Position numbers and translations under genes: made by a program
Shown: one piece after another, positions 6,194-15,635 of the stretch
Position numbering within the stretch: position 1 is the first letter of the stretch
Layout of the letters: the number at the start of each line of letters is the position of its first letter
Source: Microtetraspora sp. NBRC 13810
GTDB taxonomy: Bacteria > Actinomycetota > Actinomycetes > Streptosporangiales > Streptosporangiaceae
Reading direction: 5' to 3'
Length of the DNA: 64,000 bases
Assembly (NCBI RefSeq): GCF_030268685.1
Contig: NZ_BSRQ01000007.1
Location: 186,001-250,000 of the forward strand
Notes under the pieces: model-generated
Told to the model about the DNA's origin: nothing
Seen by the model: only the letters and a program-made list of their open reading frames with translations
Databases searched by the model: none

Positions 6194-8909
6194 CGAGGCT
6201 CCCGAGATCGTCGTCGTCCCGCACACCCACTGGGACCGGGAGTGGTACCTGCCCTTCCAGCGGTTCCGCCTCGGCCTGGTGCGGATGCTCGACGCGGTCC
6301 TCGACGCCATGACCGCCGACCCCGGATACCGTTTCACGATGGACGGCCAGGTCGCCGCGCTGGAGGACTACCTGGAGATCAGGCCGGAGCGCCGTGACCT
6401 GCTCACCGCCCTGGTCGCCGAGGGGCGTCTCGCCGCCGGGCCGTGGCTCATCCTGGCCGACGAGTTCCTCTGCTCGGGCGAGACCCTCGTGCGCAACCTG
6501 GAGTACGGCATGCGGGGCGCGGCCGGGCTGGGCGGCGTCATGCGGGTGGGTTATCTGCCCGACCAGTTCGGGCACTGCGCCCAGATGCCGCAGATCCTCG
6601 CCGGCGCCGGGCTGGCGCACGCCTGCCTGTGGCGCGGCGTGCCCGCCGCCGTCGACCGGGACGCCTTCGCCTGGACCGGCGCCGACGGCACCGTCATCCG
6701 CACGCTCTACCTGGCCGGCGGCTACGGCAACGCGGCCGGCGTGTTCGGCGGCCCCGCCGGCGGCCTGCCCGACCGGCTCGGCGCCTTCACCCGGGCCATG
6801 CGCCCCTGGCGCCCGCACGGCCCTCTGCTCGCCATGTACGGCTCGGACCACAGCAGCCCCGGCACGAGCGCCGGCGGCCCGGGGCTGCGCCTGGCCACCC
6901 TGGCCGAATACGTCGCAGCCGAGCCGTCCGGCGTCGAGGGACTACCCGTCGTGCACGGGGAGCTGCGCTCGCACGCGCGGGCCGACATCCTGCCCGGGGT
7001 GCTCTCGGCCAGGATCCCCGCCAAGCGCGCCATGGCCCGCGCCGAGCGCGTCGTCACCCGCTACGCCGAGCCGCTGGCCGCGCTGTGGCCGGCCGACCGC
7101 ACGGTGGGCGCCCGGCTGCTCGACATGGCCTGGCGGCGGCTGATCGCGTGCAGCGGCCACGACTCCATCACCGGCTGCGGCTCCGACGAGACCGCGCAGC
7201 AGGTGGCGGCGCGCATCGCCGAGGCGGAACAGATCGGCCAGGCGGTAATGGACATGGTCAGCGCCTCCCTGGCCGCCGGGACGGCCCGCGGCGACCTCGT
7301 GGTGGTCAACCCCTCGCCGCATCCGCGTACCGGGCTGGTCCTCGCCGACCTGCCGGAGGACCGGCCCAGGCTGGTCTCCGCGGACGGCACGCCGGTTCCC
7401 GTGCAACGCCTGGAGCTCGCCCCCACCCTCCTCGACGAGACCGTCATGGACGACCTCACCGCGCTTCTCGGCCGGGTGCACGAGAGCGAGCTGTTCGGCT
7501 TCGGGATCGTGTCGTGGTCGGCGCGGGACGGCGTGTTCACCGTCGTGGTGGGACGGCACGCCTCCGCCGGGTACGAGTACGCCGACCTGCGCGCGGACGT
7601 GCTCGCGGCGGCCGGTGCGCGTCCCGGGCCGTGGACCGTGCGCACGCTGGCCGAGCCGGTGGTCACCGTCGCCGCCCGGGTCACCGTGCCGCCGCTCGGC
7701 CGGGCCACCTTCACCGCCGTGCCGTGGACGCCCGGCGACTCCCGGGGGCACACCGGGACGCAGGCGATGTCCGGCGCGGTCTCCGGCGAGCTGGACAACG
7801 GGCTGCTGACCGTCTCCGTGGCCGCGGACGGGACGCTCTCGGTGCGCACGGCCGCCGGGCGGGAGCTGCGCGGGGTGGGCAGGATCGTGGACGGCGGCGA
7901 CGCCGGGGACACCTACAACCACGCCCCGCCCGCCGCCGACCGCCTGGTGGACACCCCGGTGTGGGTGCAGGTCGAGGAGATCTGCTCGGGGCCGCTGGTC
8001 TCGGCGCTGGAGATCACCCGTGGCTACGCGTGGCCGGTCCGCGGCGCGGACGGGGGCAGGTCGGCGGAGACCGCGGCCGTGACCGTCGTCACCCGGGCCG
8101 AGCTGCGCGCCGGTGAGCCGTTCCTGCGCCTGGAGACCGCGTTCGACAACCGGTGCGCGGACCACCGGGTCCGCTGGCACTGCCCGCTCCCCGGAACGGT
8201 CGCCGAGTCCTTCGCCGAGGGGCAGTTCGCCGTCGTGCGGCGCGGCCTGTCCGCCGAGGGCGGCGGCGGTGAACGGCCGATCCCGACGTTCCCCGCCGAG
8301 GGGTTCGTCTCGGCGGGCGGGGTCGCCGTCCTGCTCGACCAGACCACCGAGTACGAGGTCCTCGCCCCCGCGGGCGCCGGATCGGAACTCGCGCTCACCC
8401 TGGTCCGGTCGGTGGGCTACCTGTCACGCAACCGGAACGCCTACCGCGACGAACCGGCCGGACCGCAGGTGGCGACGCCGGAGGCGCAGTGTCCCGGCAT
8501 GATCACCACCCGCTTCGCCGTGTGCCCGCACGGGGGGGCCTGGCACGAGGCGGGGCTGCCCCGGCTGGCCGAGGAGTTCCGGCACGACCTGCTCGCCGTG
8601 CCCGGCTCCGGGCCGGCCGGGCCGCCCGCCCCGGAGCCGGCCGGGCCGGTGGCGCTGAGCGGCGAGGGCGTGGTGATGGCGGCGCTGCGGGAGCGTGACG
8701 GCGCCCTGGAGGTGCGGCTGGTGGCCGAGCATCCGGTGGCCACCGAGGCGGTGCTGCGCGGCGCGTTCACAGCCGCGTACCGCGCGGATCTGCTGGGCGT
8801 GCGGGGTGCGCGCCTGCCGGTCGCGAACGGCCCGGAGGCGGCGCTGCTGCTCCCCCTGCGCCCCTTCGAGATCGCGACGGTTCACCTGGTCTCCGGCGAC
8901 CCGGGGTGA
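6183..8909 (+). CDS. GH38 alpha-mannosidase
   Basis: The 908-aa glycoside hydrolase family 38 enzyme probably releases mannose from alpha-mannosides. HTHWDREW at residues 14-21 gives zinc ligands His16 and Asp18; YLPDQFGH gives the nucleophile and zinc ligand Asp127; GHDSITG supplies His326. The C-terminal beta-sandwich runs without interruption to the end (LRPFEIATVHL). GTG 6183 is chosen because GGAGG stands 8 nt upstream; frames extending further upstream enter the Gfo/Idh remnant. No signal peptide is seen, so it acts in the cytoplasm on imported oligosaccharides. It is the only intact gene of the decayed island: its ABC importer, PHP hydrolase and oxidoreductase partners are broken, and the promoter it depended on may be lost. 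Confidence 0.9.
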   Translation: MNPDEAPEIVVVPHTHWDREWYLPFQRFRLGLVRMLDAVLDAMTADPGYRFTMDGQVAALEDYLEIRPERRDLLTALVAEGRLAAGPWLILADEFLCSGETLVRNLEYGMRGAAGLGGVMRVGYLPDQFGHCAQMPQILAGAGLAHACLWRGVPAAVDRDAFAWTGADGTVIRTLYLAGGYGNAAGVFGGPAGGLPDRLGAFTRAMRPWRPHGPLLAMYGSDHSSPGTSAGGPGLRLATLAEYVAAEPSGVEGLPVVHGELRSHARADILPGVLSARIPAKRAMARAERVVTRYAEPLAALWPADRTVGARLLDMAWRRLIACSGHDSITGCGSDETAQQVAARIAEAEQIGQAVMDMVSASLAAGTARGDLVVVNPSPHPRTGLVLADLPEDRPRLVSADGTPVPVQRLELAPTLLDETVMDDLTALLGRVHESELFGFGIVSWSARDGVFTVVVGRHASAGYEYADLRADVLAAAGARPGPWTVRTLAEPVVTVAARVTVPPLGRATFTAVPWTPGDSRGHTGTQAMSGAVSGELDNGLLTVSVAADGTLSVRTAAGRELRGVGRIVDGGDAGDTYNHAPPAADRLVDTPVWVQVEEICSGPLVSALEITRGYAWPVRGADGGRSAETAAVTVVTRAELRAGEPFLRLETAFDNRCADHRVRWHCPLPGTVAESFAEGQFAVVRRGLSAEGGGGERPIPTFPAEGFVSAGGVAVLLDQTTEYEVLAPAGAGSELALTLVRSVGYLSRNRNAYRDEPAGPQVATPEAQCPGMITTRFAVCPHGGAWHEAGLPRLAEEFRHDLLAVPGSGPAGPPAPEPAGPVALSGEGVVMAALRERDGALEVRLVAEHPVATEAVLRGAFTAAYRADLLGVRGARLPVANGPEAALLLPLRPFEIATVHLVSGDPG

Positions 8910-9156
8910 CGGGTCCTCCCCCTCGTCGTCCGCCTCGGCCGCCGTGCGGGCCGGGCGGAGGTCATGACGCACCGCGCCGGTACGGTGGTCATGATCCACA
9001 TATGCCGCTCATGGCGGGCTCGCGCCGGAAGCACCCCTCAGGGCCGCCCGCCCGTCCGTCGGGCGCGCACCCGCGTCCCCGGCCGCGGAGACCTCCCGCG
9101 GACCGGGCTCCTTGCGAGCCTCCGGCGATCCCACCTCTCTATGACCGCCCTCGCGC

Positions 9157-9366
9157 TTACTCTCCGCCCTTTTGCACGTAGCTGCGCACGAACTCCTCGG
9201 CGTTCTCCTCGAGAACCTCGTCGATCTCGTCCAGGATGGAGTCGACGTCGTCGGTGAGCTTGTCCTGACGCTCCTGGACATCGGTGGACGCCTGGACGTC
9301 GGTCTCCTCGGTCTCGCCCTCGCGGCGGGTCGTCTGCTTCTGGCCGCCGGTGTCCTTGGTTGCCAT
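9157..9366 (-). CDS. pup: Prokaryotic ubiquitin-like protein Pup
   Basis: This 69-aa, highly acidic, disordered tag is ligated to lysines by PafA and threaded into ARC/Mpa. It has the typical Lys/Gln/Glu-rich N-half, a central helix region (DKLTDDVDSILDEIDEVLEE) and the conserved C-terminus FVRSYVQKGGE. The last residue is Glu rather than Gln, so it needs no deamidation by Dop before ligation; Dop would still act as depupylase. A GGAGG site (9373-9377) lies 6 nt before ATG. Unusually, pup is separated from prcBA by a 5.6-kb island on its 3' side and from dop by a divergently oriented kinase on its 5' side. Confidence 0.97.
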   Translation of the reverse strand: MATKDTGGQKQTTRREGETEETDVQASTDVQERQDKLTDDVDSILDEIDEVLEENAEEFVRSYVQKGGE

Positions 9367-9781
9367 GTCCTACCTCCAGTCGGGGGACCTCTCTGATTCC
9401 TATCTTCCCCGAACCGGCGGACATTTCGCGCGGACGGACCCGCGATCTTCCCGAGATTGACGGCCCGCGGAGGCCCTCACCAGCCCCAACAACCCCGCCC
9501 ATCCCTCCCCCGCACCCGTAACCGAACGCTTTTCGATCACGTTCTCCCTGGTCAGAGCCCGGATGCCCGTGCTGGGCGGGCCTTCGGCGATGCGTGCCAC
9601 GCCCGCGCCGGTACGCTGCTGTAGGGCGTGGGATCGGTGAGAGTCCTCCCAGCCGATCGTTGAGACTTCTTACGGAGTGTGTCCCGCGCGAGGAGACAAG
9701 TGCACGCAATCGTGAACCGTTCCAGCCAAAATAGGACTGTGATGGCTGTGGGGCCCGGTTTCAGAGTGAAACGGGTGGTTC
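9367..9781. promoter_or_regulatory. Divergent control region of pup and kinase, with leader hairpins
   Basis: About 415 bp separate the divergent pup and Ser/Thr kinase starts, and I see no credible gene in them. Three hairpins lie on the kinase side: GATCGG/CCGATC (9632-9637 with 9653-9658), CAGCCA/TGGCTG (9723-9728 with 9743-9748), and CCCGGTTTC/GAAACGGG (9754-9762 with 9768-9775, one bulge). The last one overlaps the GGGTGG that would serve as ribosome site for the kinase ATG at 9782, so translation may be structurally restrained. No known riboswitch family is recognised. Confidence 0.4.
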
Positions 9782-10654
9782 ATGTATGAGGATGATGCAC
9801 AACTGCTCGGAGGGCGCTACCGCCTGCTGTCCCCCATCAGACGGGGCGGGACGGGGATCATGTGGCGGGCGCACGACGGGCGGTTGCGGCGTGACGTGGC
9901 GATCAAGGAGGTCCAGCCGCAGTTCCGGGCGAGCGGGTTCGACCTGTCCAGTGCCCGCCGCCGCGCGCTGCGCGAGGCGCGGGCGGCGGCGAGGCTGAGC
10001 CATCCGGCGATCATCACGGTCCACGACCTGCTGGAGGAGAAGAGCCGGCTCTGGATCGTGATGGAGCTCCTGGAGGCGCTGACGCTCAAGGAGACCGTCA
10101 AGCACGTGGGGTCCCTCCCGGTCCACTGGGCGGCCTGGATCGGCTTCCAGCTGCTCTCCGGGCTGCGGCACGCGCACGGGGAGGGCGTGCTGCACCGGGA
10201 CATCAACCCGGCGAACATCCTGCTGACCGGCGACCGGGTGGTGCTGGCGGACTTCGGCATCGCCGCGCTCAACGGCGACCACAGCTCCACCCGGACCCCG
10301 CTGGACTGCTACACGGCGCCGGAGCGGCTGCGCGGCGGGCCGGTGTCGCCCTCCGCGGACCTGTGGTCCTTCGCGGCGTGCCTGTACTTCGCGGTGGAGG
10401 GCAGACCGCCCTTCGCCGGCGAGTCCGCCTCGGCGGTGCTCTCGGCGGCGCTGAAGGGCGAATGGCAGCCGCCGGTGAAGGCGGGCCCGCTGGCCGCCGT
10501 CATCGACGGCCTGCTGCCGAGCGACCCCGCCAACCGCATCTCGGCGGGACAGGCCGGCCAGTTGCTGACGGAGATCCTGAAGCAGGAGGGCATCCCGATG
10601 GCGCCCTACCGGCTGCCCGCCGTCGAGCTGCCGCCCGACGCCTTTACCATGTAG
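9782..10654 (+). CDS. Soluble serine/threonine protein kinase
   Basis: The 290-aa protein has a complete Hanks-type kinase domain: glycine-rich loop GRYRLLSPIRRGGTG (residues 11-25), invariant Lys in VAIKEV, HRD-type loop LHRDINPANIL, metal-binding DFG in LADFGIAAL, and TAPERL in place of APE. It has no transmembrane segment and no PASTA or other sensor domain, so it probably acts in the cytosol, perhaps through partner proteins. It is inserted on the plus strand between pup and dop, which are normally adjacent. Its stop codon lies in the loop of a perfect hairpin shared with dop. Substrates are unknown; proteasome components or Pup-pathway enzymes are only a positional guess. Confidence 0.9.
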   Translation: MYEDDAQLLGGRYRLLSPIRRGGTGIMWRAHDGRLRRDVAIKEVQPQFRASGFDLSSARRRALREARAAARLSHPAIITVHDLLEEKSRLWIVMELLEALTLKETVKHVGSLPVHWAAWIGFQLLSGLRHAHGEGVLHRDINPANILLTGDRVVLADFGIAALNGDHSSTRTPLDCYTAPERLRGGPVSPSADLWSFAACLYFAVEGRPPFAGESASAVLSAALKGEWQPPVKAGPLAAVIDGLLPSDPANRISAGQAGQLLTEILKQEGIPMAPYRLPAVELPPDAFTM

Positions 10655-10670
10655 ATCAAAGGCGTCGGGC
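10633..10670. terminator. Bidirectional terminator between kinase and dop
   Basis: A perfect 13-bp stem (GCCCGACGCCTTT at 10633-10645 pairing with 10658-10670) has a 12-nt loop that contains the kinase stop codon TAG (10652-10654). It sits between two convergent genes (dop ends at 10707), so it can terminate both, with short T or A runs at the stem base. Confidence 0.75.
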
Positions 10671-10706
10671 GACGCCGTACGCGTCGTGGCCCGATCCGGG
10701 GACCGC

Positions 10707-12224
10707 TCAGGTGTCGCCGGTGAGGGCCGCGACGAGGTCCGCGGCCGTCCGGCAGCGGTCAAAAAGCTCCCCCACGTGCGCCTTGGTGCCGCGCAGCGGC
10801 TCCAGGGTGGGCACCCGTTGCAGGGAGTCGCGGCCCGGGATGTCGAAGATCACCGAGTCCCAGGAGGCGGCGGCGACCGCCTCGCTGTACTGCCGCAGGC
10901 AGCGGCCCCGGAAATAGGCCCGGGTGTCGGTGGGCGGCTGCTCGATGGCCCGGTCGATCTCCTCCTCCGAGACCAGGCGCTGCATCCGCCCGCGGGCGAC
11001 CAGCCGGTTGTAGAGCCCGCGCTCGGGACGGATGTCGGAGTACTGGAGGTCGACGAGCTGGAGGCGGGGATGGGACCAGGCGAGCCCGTCCCGGCTGCGG
11101 TAGCCCTCCAGCAGCTCCAGCTTGGCCACCCAGTCCAGCTCCCTGGACAACTGCATCGGGTCCTCGGCCAGCCGGGTGAGCACCGACTCCCAGCGGTCCA
11201 GCACGTCCTTGGTGACCTCTTCGACGCCGCCGCCGCTGCGCTCCTCCACGTATTTACGGGCCTGCTCCAGATACTCCATCTGGAGCTGGATCGCGGTCAG
11301 CTTGCGCCCGTCGCGCAGCTGGATCTCGTACTTGCAGGACGGGTCGTGGGAGACCGCCCGCAGAGCGGCCACCGGGTTCTCGACCGCGAAGTCGCGGGTG
11401 AGGAAGCCGTCCTCGATCATGGCGAGCACCAGCGCCGTGGAGCCCAGCTTCAGGTAAGTGGAGATCTCCGACATGTTTGCGTCACCGATGATGACGTGCA
11501 GCCTGCGGTACTTCTCCGGGTCGGCGTGCGGCTCGTCCCTGGTGTTGATGATCGGCCGCTTCAGCGTGGTCTCCAGCCCGACCTCGACCTCGAAGAAGTC
11601 GGCGCGCTGGCTGATCTGGAAACCCTCGCCGCGCGAGTCCTGGCCGATGCCGACCCGGCCGGCGCCGGTGACGACCTGCCGGGACACGAAGAACGGGGTC
11701 AGGTGCCTGACGATGTCGGCGAACGGCGTCGCCCGCCGCATCAGGTAGTTCTCATGGCAGCCGTAGGAGGCGCCCTTGTTGTCGGTGTTGTTCTTGTACA
11801 GCTGGATGGGCGCGTTGGACGGGACCGCCGAGGCGCGGACGGCCGCGTCGTGCATCACCCGCTCCCCCGCCTTGTCCCAGATGACCGCGGCCCGCGGGTT
11901 GGTGCACTCGGGCGTCGAGTACTCAGGGTGGGCGTGGTCCACATAGAGCCTGGCGCCGTTGGTCAGGATGACGTTGGCCAGCCCGAGATCCTCGTCCGTG
12001 AGCTGGCTGGGATCGGCGACTTCGCGGGCAAGATCGAAGCCGCGGGCGTCGCGCAGGGGGTTTTCCTCCTCGAAGTCCCACCGTGCCCGGCGTGCCCGTG
12101 CCGCGGAGGCGGCGAGGTAGGCGTTGACGACCTGGGAAGAGGTCACCATCGCGTTCGCCCCCGGCTGACCGGGCACGGAGATTCCGTATTCGGTCTCGAT
12201 GCCCATCACCCGCCGTACCGTCAT
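10707..12224 (-). CDS. dop: Depupylase/deamidase Dop
   Basis: Dop removes Pup from substrates by hydrolysing the isopeptide bond, and in other species it also deamidates a Pup C-terminal Gln. The 505-aa protein begins [19 protein letters not shown], has the Dop-specific loop region (about residues 40-78) and the catalytic motif [16 protein letters not shown] with Asp96. The open frame extends 42 codons upstream, but ATG 12224 with GAGGG just upstream gives the conserved start. It is paralogous to PafA. In this genome Pup already ends in Glu, so depupylation is probably its only role. Neighbours pup and ARC are each separated from it by an inserted gene. Confidence 0.96.
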   Translation of the reverse strand: MTVRRVMGIETEYGISVPGQPGANAMVTSSQVVNAYLAASAARARRARWDFEEENPLRDARGFDLAREVADPSQLTDEDLGLANVILTNGARLYVDHAHPEYSTPECTNPRAAVIWDKAGERVMHDAAVRASAVPSNAPIQLYKNNTDNKGASYGCHENYLMRRATPFADIVRHLTPFFVSRQVVTGAGRVGIGQDSRGEGFQISQRADFFEVEVGLETTLKRPIINTRDEPHADPEKYRRLHVIIGDANMSEISTYLKLGSTALVLAMIEDGFLTRDFAVENPVAALRAVSHDPSCKYEIQLRDGRKLTAIQLQMEYLEQARKYVEERSGGGVEEVTKDVLDRWESVLTRLAEDPMQLSRELDWVAKLELLEGYRSRDGLAWSHPRLQLVDLQYSDIRPERGLYNRLVARGRMQRLVSEEEIDRAIEQPPTDTRAYFRGRCLRQYSEAVAAASWDSVIFDIPGRDSLQRVPTLEPLRGTKAHVGELFDRCRTAADLVAALTGDT

Positions 12225-12369
12225 GCGCACCCTCTGTTCGTCTGGGGCTTGTCGTTCCGCCTTATATATCCCCGAGCCTAGACCCTTCACCATGAGGTGC
12301 GGCCAGACAGTTATGCCACAGATGCTTTTGCCCCCGTAGGCCCGGATCAAGCGGCGTCGCCGGGAGGTA

Positions 12370-13506
12370 TTACGGCACGGGGGTCCGCTCGCCGGTCCTG
12401 GCGGACGGCCGCGACTCCGCGCGCCGGGTCCCCGCGCGCCGCGGCCGGGGCCGGAAGAGGCGCTGCACCGGGTGTTCCACGAGCCGGTAGACGGCGTAGG
12501 ACAGCAGGCCGGCGGCCAGCACGGTGACGGCGGCCACCGCCCACGGCGGCAGCGAGTCGCGCAGCGCGGGGATGAGCAGGACGGCCACCGGCGAGTGGAA
12601 CAGGTACAGCGGATAGGTGACGCCGCCCAGCCCGGTCAGCCGGAACCTGCGCAGGCCGGAGAGCCCGCCGAGCGCGGCCACCGTCATGACCGCGAAGATG
12701 GCCGTGATGGCCGCCACGACCATCCAGTCCTCCACCGGCATGGCCGCCTTCCCGGCGAGCTCCACCCGCCCGGCGACCCGCTCGACGGCGGAGCGCACGG
12801 CCAGGGCGTAACCGGCGGCGAGGAAGGCCCACAGCGGCCAGGAGGGGCGGAACCGGTGCATCAGGTAGAGCGCCATGCCGGCGATGAAGTAGGGCGCGTA
12901 ACCCGGCATGAACACCATCTCGGTCACCGGGTCGCCCAGGTATCCGGCGAGGAGGGCGCCGGCCAGCCAGATGCCCATGAAGGCCAGGCAGCGCCCCAGG
13001 GTCACGCCGGCGAGGACGAGGAGCGCGATCAGGAGGTAGAACCTCAGCTCCACCCACAGCGACCAGTAGACGCCGTTCGCGTCGCCCACCTCGAAGGCGC
13101 GCTGCAGCATGGTGAGGTTGACCGCGTACTCGCCCGGGGTGAGCTTGGGGTCCAGCGCGGCCGCCCCGGTCAGGCCGTACAGCGCGGCGACGGCCAGCAC
13201 GCTCAGCCAGTAAGCCGGGTAGAGCCGCACCAGCCGGGACCGGGCGAAGGCGCCGAGCCCGCGGCCCCAGACGGTCATCAGGATGACGAAGCCGCTGATC
13301 ATGAAGAACAGCTCCACGCCCAGGATGCCGAGCCCGGCGAGCGGCGCCACGGCGGGGAAGAGCGTGCTGGGGCGCTGCCCCCAGATGGAGGCGAAGGCGA
13401 CCAGGTAGTGGAAGGCCACCACGGCGAGGGCGGCGGCGAACCTCAGCAGGTCGAGCTCGGCGAGGCGGCCCTGGCCCGTGGCCTGCCGAGCCGGGGCGGC
13501 GGTCAC
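12370..13506 (-). CDS. Membrane acyltransferase, family 3 (OafA/YrhL-like)
   Basis: The 378-aa integral membrane protein has about ten predicted hydrophobic helices. The N-terminus has [18 protein letters not shown] with the family His at the end of TM1, then [13 protein letters not shown] and [15 protein letters not shown], all hallmarks of acyltransferase-3 proteins that O-acylate sugars, lipids or antibiotics using cytoplasmic acyl-CoA. No SGNH extracellular domain is attached; the C-terminus is a short basic cytoplasmic tail. GTG 13506 has no clear ribosome site. It is inserted between dop and ARC on the same strand, and a functional link to pupylation is unlikely. The acceptor is unknown. 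Confidence 0.85.
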   Translation of the reverse strand: MTAAPARQATGQGRLAELDLLRFAAALAVVAFHYLVAFASIWGQRPSTLFPAVAPLAGLGILGVELFFMISGFVILMTVWGRGLGAFARSRLVRLYPAYWLSVLAVAALYGLTGAAALDPKLTPGEYAVNLTMLQRAFEVGDANGVYWSLWVELRFYLLIALLVLAGVTLGRCLAFMGIWLAGALLAGYLGDPVTEMVFMPGYAPYFIAGMALYLMHRFRPSWPLWAFLAAGYALAVRSAVERVAGRVELAGKAAMPVEDWMVVAAITAIFAVMTVAALGGLSGLRRFRLTGLGGVTYPLYLFHSPVAVLLIPALRDSLPPWAVAAVTVLAAGLLSYAVYRLVEHPVQRLFRPRPRRAGTRRAESRPSARTGERTPVP

Positions 13507-13609
13507 CCGGCGGCCGGGAGAAGGTGTTCGAGCACGCCCCTTTGACGATCAGTCTCGGCCGGCGGGTTCCACAAATTTCACATCTGTCACACCTGTCGCG
13601 AAAAACACA

Positions 13610-13641
13610 GTGGCGCGGCCCTCCGGAGAGGACCGCGCCAC
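13610..13641 (-). terminator. Intrinsic terminator of ARC/Mpa
   Basis: A 9-bp perfect stem GTGGCGCGG/CCGCGCCAC (13610-13618 with 13633-13641), extended by a few more pairs past one mismatch, lies 20 nt beyond the ARC stop. Read on the minus strand it is followed by TGTGTTTTT. It separates ARC from the acyltransferase. Confidence 0.75.
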
Positions 13642-13662
13642 GCGCGTCGATCTAGCGAGACA

Positions 13663-15426
13663 TCACAGGTATTGACCGGTGTTGGCCACCGTGTCGATGG
13701 ACCGGCCGGCCTCGGTGCCCTGCTTGCCGGAGACCAGCGTGCGGATGTAGACGATCCGCTCGCCCTTCTTGCCGGAGATGCGGGCCCAGTCGTCCGGGTT
13801 GGTGGTGTTGGGCAGGTCTTCGTTCTCGGAGAACTCGTCCACGCAGGCCGCGAGCAGGTGTGCCACCCGCAGGCCCTTGCGGCCGGTCTCCAGGAACTCC
13901 TTGATCGCCATCTTCTTGCCGCGGTCCACGATGTTCTGGATCATGGCGCCGGAGTTGAAGTCCTTGAAGTAGAGGACTTCCTTGTCACCGTTGGCGTAGG
14001 TCACCTCGAGGAAGCGGTTCTCCTCGCTCTCGGTGTACATCCGCTCGACGACCCGCTGGATCATCGCCTGGACGGTGGCCTCGCGCGAGGAGCCGTGCTC
14101 GGTCAGGTCGTCCTGGCCCAGGGGGAGGGTGGAGGTGATGTACTTCGAGAAGATGTCCTTGGCCGCCTCGGCGTCTGGCCGCTCGATCTTGATCTTGACG
14201 TCCAGCCGGCCGGGCCGCAGGATCGCCGGGTCGATCATGTCCTCGCGGTTGGAGGCGCCGATGACGATGACGTTCTCCAGGCCCTCGACGCCGTCGATCT
14301 CGGAGAGGAGCTGGGGGACGATCGTGTTCTCGACGTCGGAGGAGACGCCCGAGCCACGGGTCCGGAAGATCGAGTCCATCTCGTCGAAGAACACGATCAC
14401 CGGGGTGCCCTCGGAGGCCTTCTCCCTGGCCCGCTGGAAGACCAGGCGGATGTGCCGCTCGGTCTCGCCGACGTACTTGTTGAGAAGCTCCGGGCCCTTG
14501 ATGTTGAGGAAGAAGCTCTTGCCGGACTGGCCGGTCTTCTCCGCGACCTGCTTGGCCAGGGAGTTGGCGACGGCCTTGGCGATGAGCGTCTTGCCGCACC
14601 CGGGCGGGCCGTAGAGCAGCACGCCCTTCGGCGGGCGCAGCTCGTGCTCCCGGAACAGGTCGGCGTGCAGGTAGGGGAGCTCGATGGCGTCCCTGATCTG
14701 CTCGATCTGCCGGGAGAGACCACCGATTTCCTGGTAGGAGATGTCCGGGACCTCTTCGAGCACCAGCTCTTCGACCTCGGACTTGGGAATGCGCTCGTAC
14801 ACGTAGCCCGAACGTGGCTCCATCAGCAGCGAGTCGCCGGCACGGACCGGCTGGTCGAGCAGCGAGTCGGCCAGCCGGACCACCCGCTCCTCGTCCGCGT
14901 GCGAGATCACCAGTGCCCGCTGGCCGTCCTCCAGCAGTTCTTTGAGCATCACGATCTCGCCCACGGTCTCGTAGCCGAGCGCCTCGACGACGTTGAGAGC
15001 CTCGTTGAGCATGACCTCCTGGCCACGCTTGAGGGACTCCAGATCGACCGCAGGGCTGACGTTGACGCGCAGTTTACGGCCGCCGGTGAAGACCTCCACC
15101 GTGCCGTCGTCTCGTGCCTCAAGGAAGACGCCGAAGCCGGACGGCGGTTGCGCCAGCCGGTCGACCTCCTCCTTCAGGGCGACAATCTGGTCCCTGGCCT
15201 CCTTGAGAGTGGCCACAAGGCGTTCATTCTGGCCGGTCACCGCCGTCAGGTTCGCCTGTGCCTCATGGAGACGCTCTTCCAGGACCCTGGCCTGACGGGG
15301 AGACTCCGCCACCTTCCGACGCAGCGCGGTGATCTCCTCCTGGAGGAAGGAGACCTGTGTTGTGAGATCGGCGACCTCCCGTTCGCGCTGCGCGGCTCGA
15401 GCCTCAGCGTCATCGCGAGCTGCCAC
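13663..15426 (-). CDS. arc: Proteasome-associated AAA ATPase ARC/Mpa
   Basis: This is the hexameric unfoldase that recognises Pup through its N-terminal coiled coil and feeds substrates into the 20S core. The 587-aa product shows a coiled coil (residues about 5-95), OB domains (about 97-225), Walker A GPPGCGKT (273-280), Walker [10 protein letters not shown] (about 343-351), and a C-terminal TGQYL tail with the penultimate Tyr used to open the PrcA gate. GTG 15426 has GGAGG 9 nt upstream. The gene ends at a strong terminator, so dop is transcribed separately. The symbol mpa is used for the mycobacterial orthologue. Confidence 0.97.
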   Translation of the reverse strand: MAARDDAEARAAQREREVADLTTQVSFLQEEITALRRKVAESPRQARVLEERLHEAQANLTAVTGQNERLVATLKEARDQIVALKEEVDRLAQPPSGFGVFLEARDDGTVEVFTGGRKLRVNVSPAVDLESLKRGQEVMLNEALNVVEALGYETVGEIVMLKELLEDGQRALVISHADEERVVRLADSLLDQPVRAGDSLLMEPRSGYVYERIPKSEVEELVLEEVPDISYQEIGGLSRQIEQIRDAIELPYLHADLFREHELRPPKGVLLYGPPGCGKTLIAKAVANSLAKQVAEKTGQSGKSFFLNIKGPELLNKYVGETERHIRLVFQRAREKASEGTPVIVFFDEMDSIFRTRGSGVSSDVENTIVPQLLSEIDGVEGLENVIVIGASNREDMIDPAILRPGRLDVKIKIERPDAEAAKDIFSKYITSTLPLGQDDLTEHGSSREATVQAMIQRVVERMYTESEENRFLEVTYANGDKEVLYFKDFNSGAMIQNIVDRGKKMAIKEFLETGRKGLRVAHLLAACVDEFSENEDLPNTTNPDDWARISGKKGERIVYIRTLVSGKQGTEAGRSIDTVANTGQYL

Positions 15427-15635
15427 GCCCCGTCACCTCCTTCCCAGTCAAGAGCGACTACTAATGACCCTACCTATCTCGGGGCTATCCGTAACCTGGC
15501 CGGGCAGTGTTCGTCTAGTTACAACCGGTGTTCGGCGATTAATCCCCAATAGTGCGTTTAGTACTGGCAGCATATGAACACGCCGGTCTGTTCCCGTGTC
15601 GAGGCTGTTTCACCGTTGTGGCTGAATCGTCACCT

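Noticed and set aside
9400-9600. Small 66-codon open frame between pup and the kinase
   Set aside because: No ribosome site, no similarity, unusual composition; treated as intergenic.
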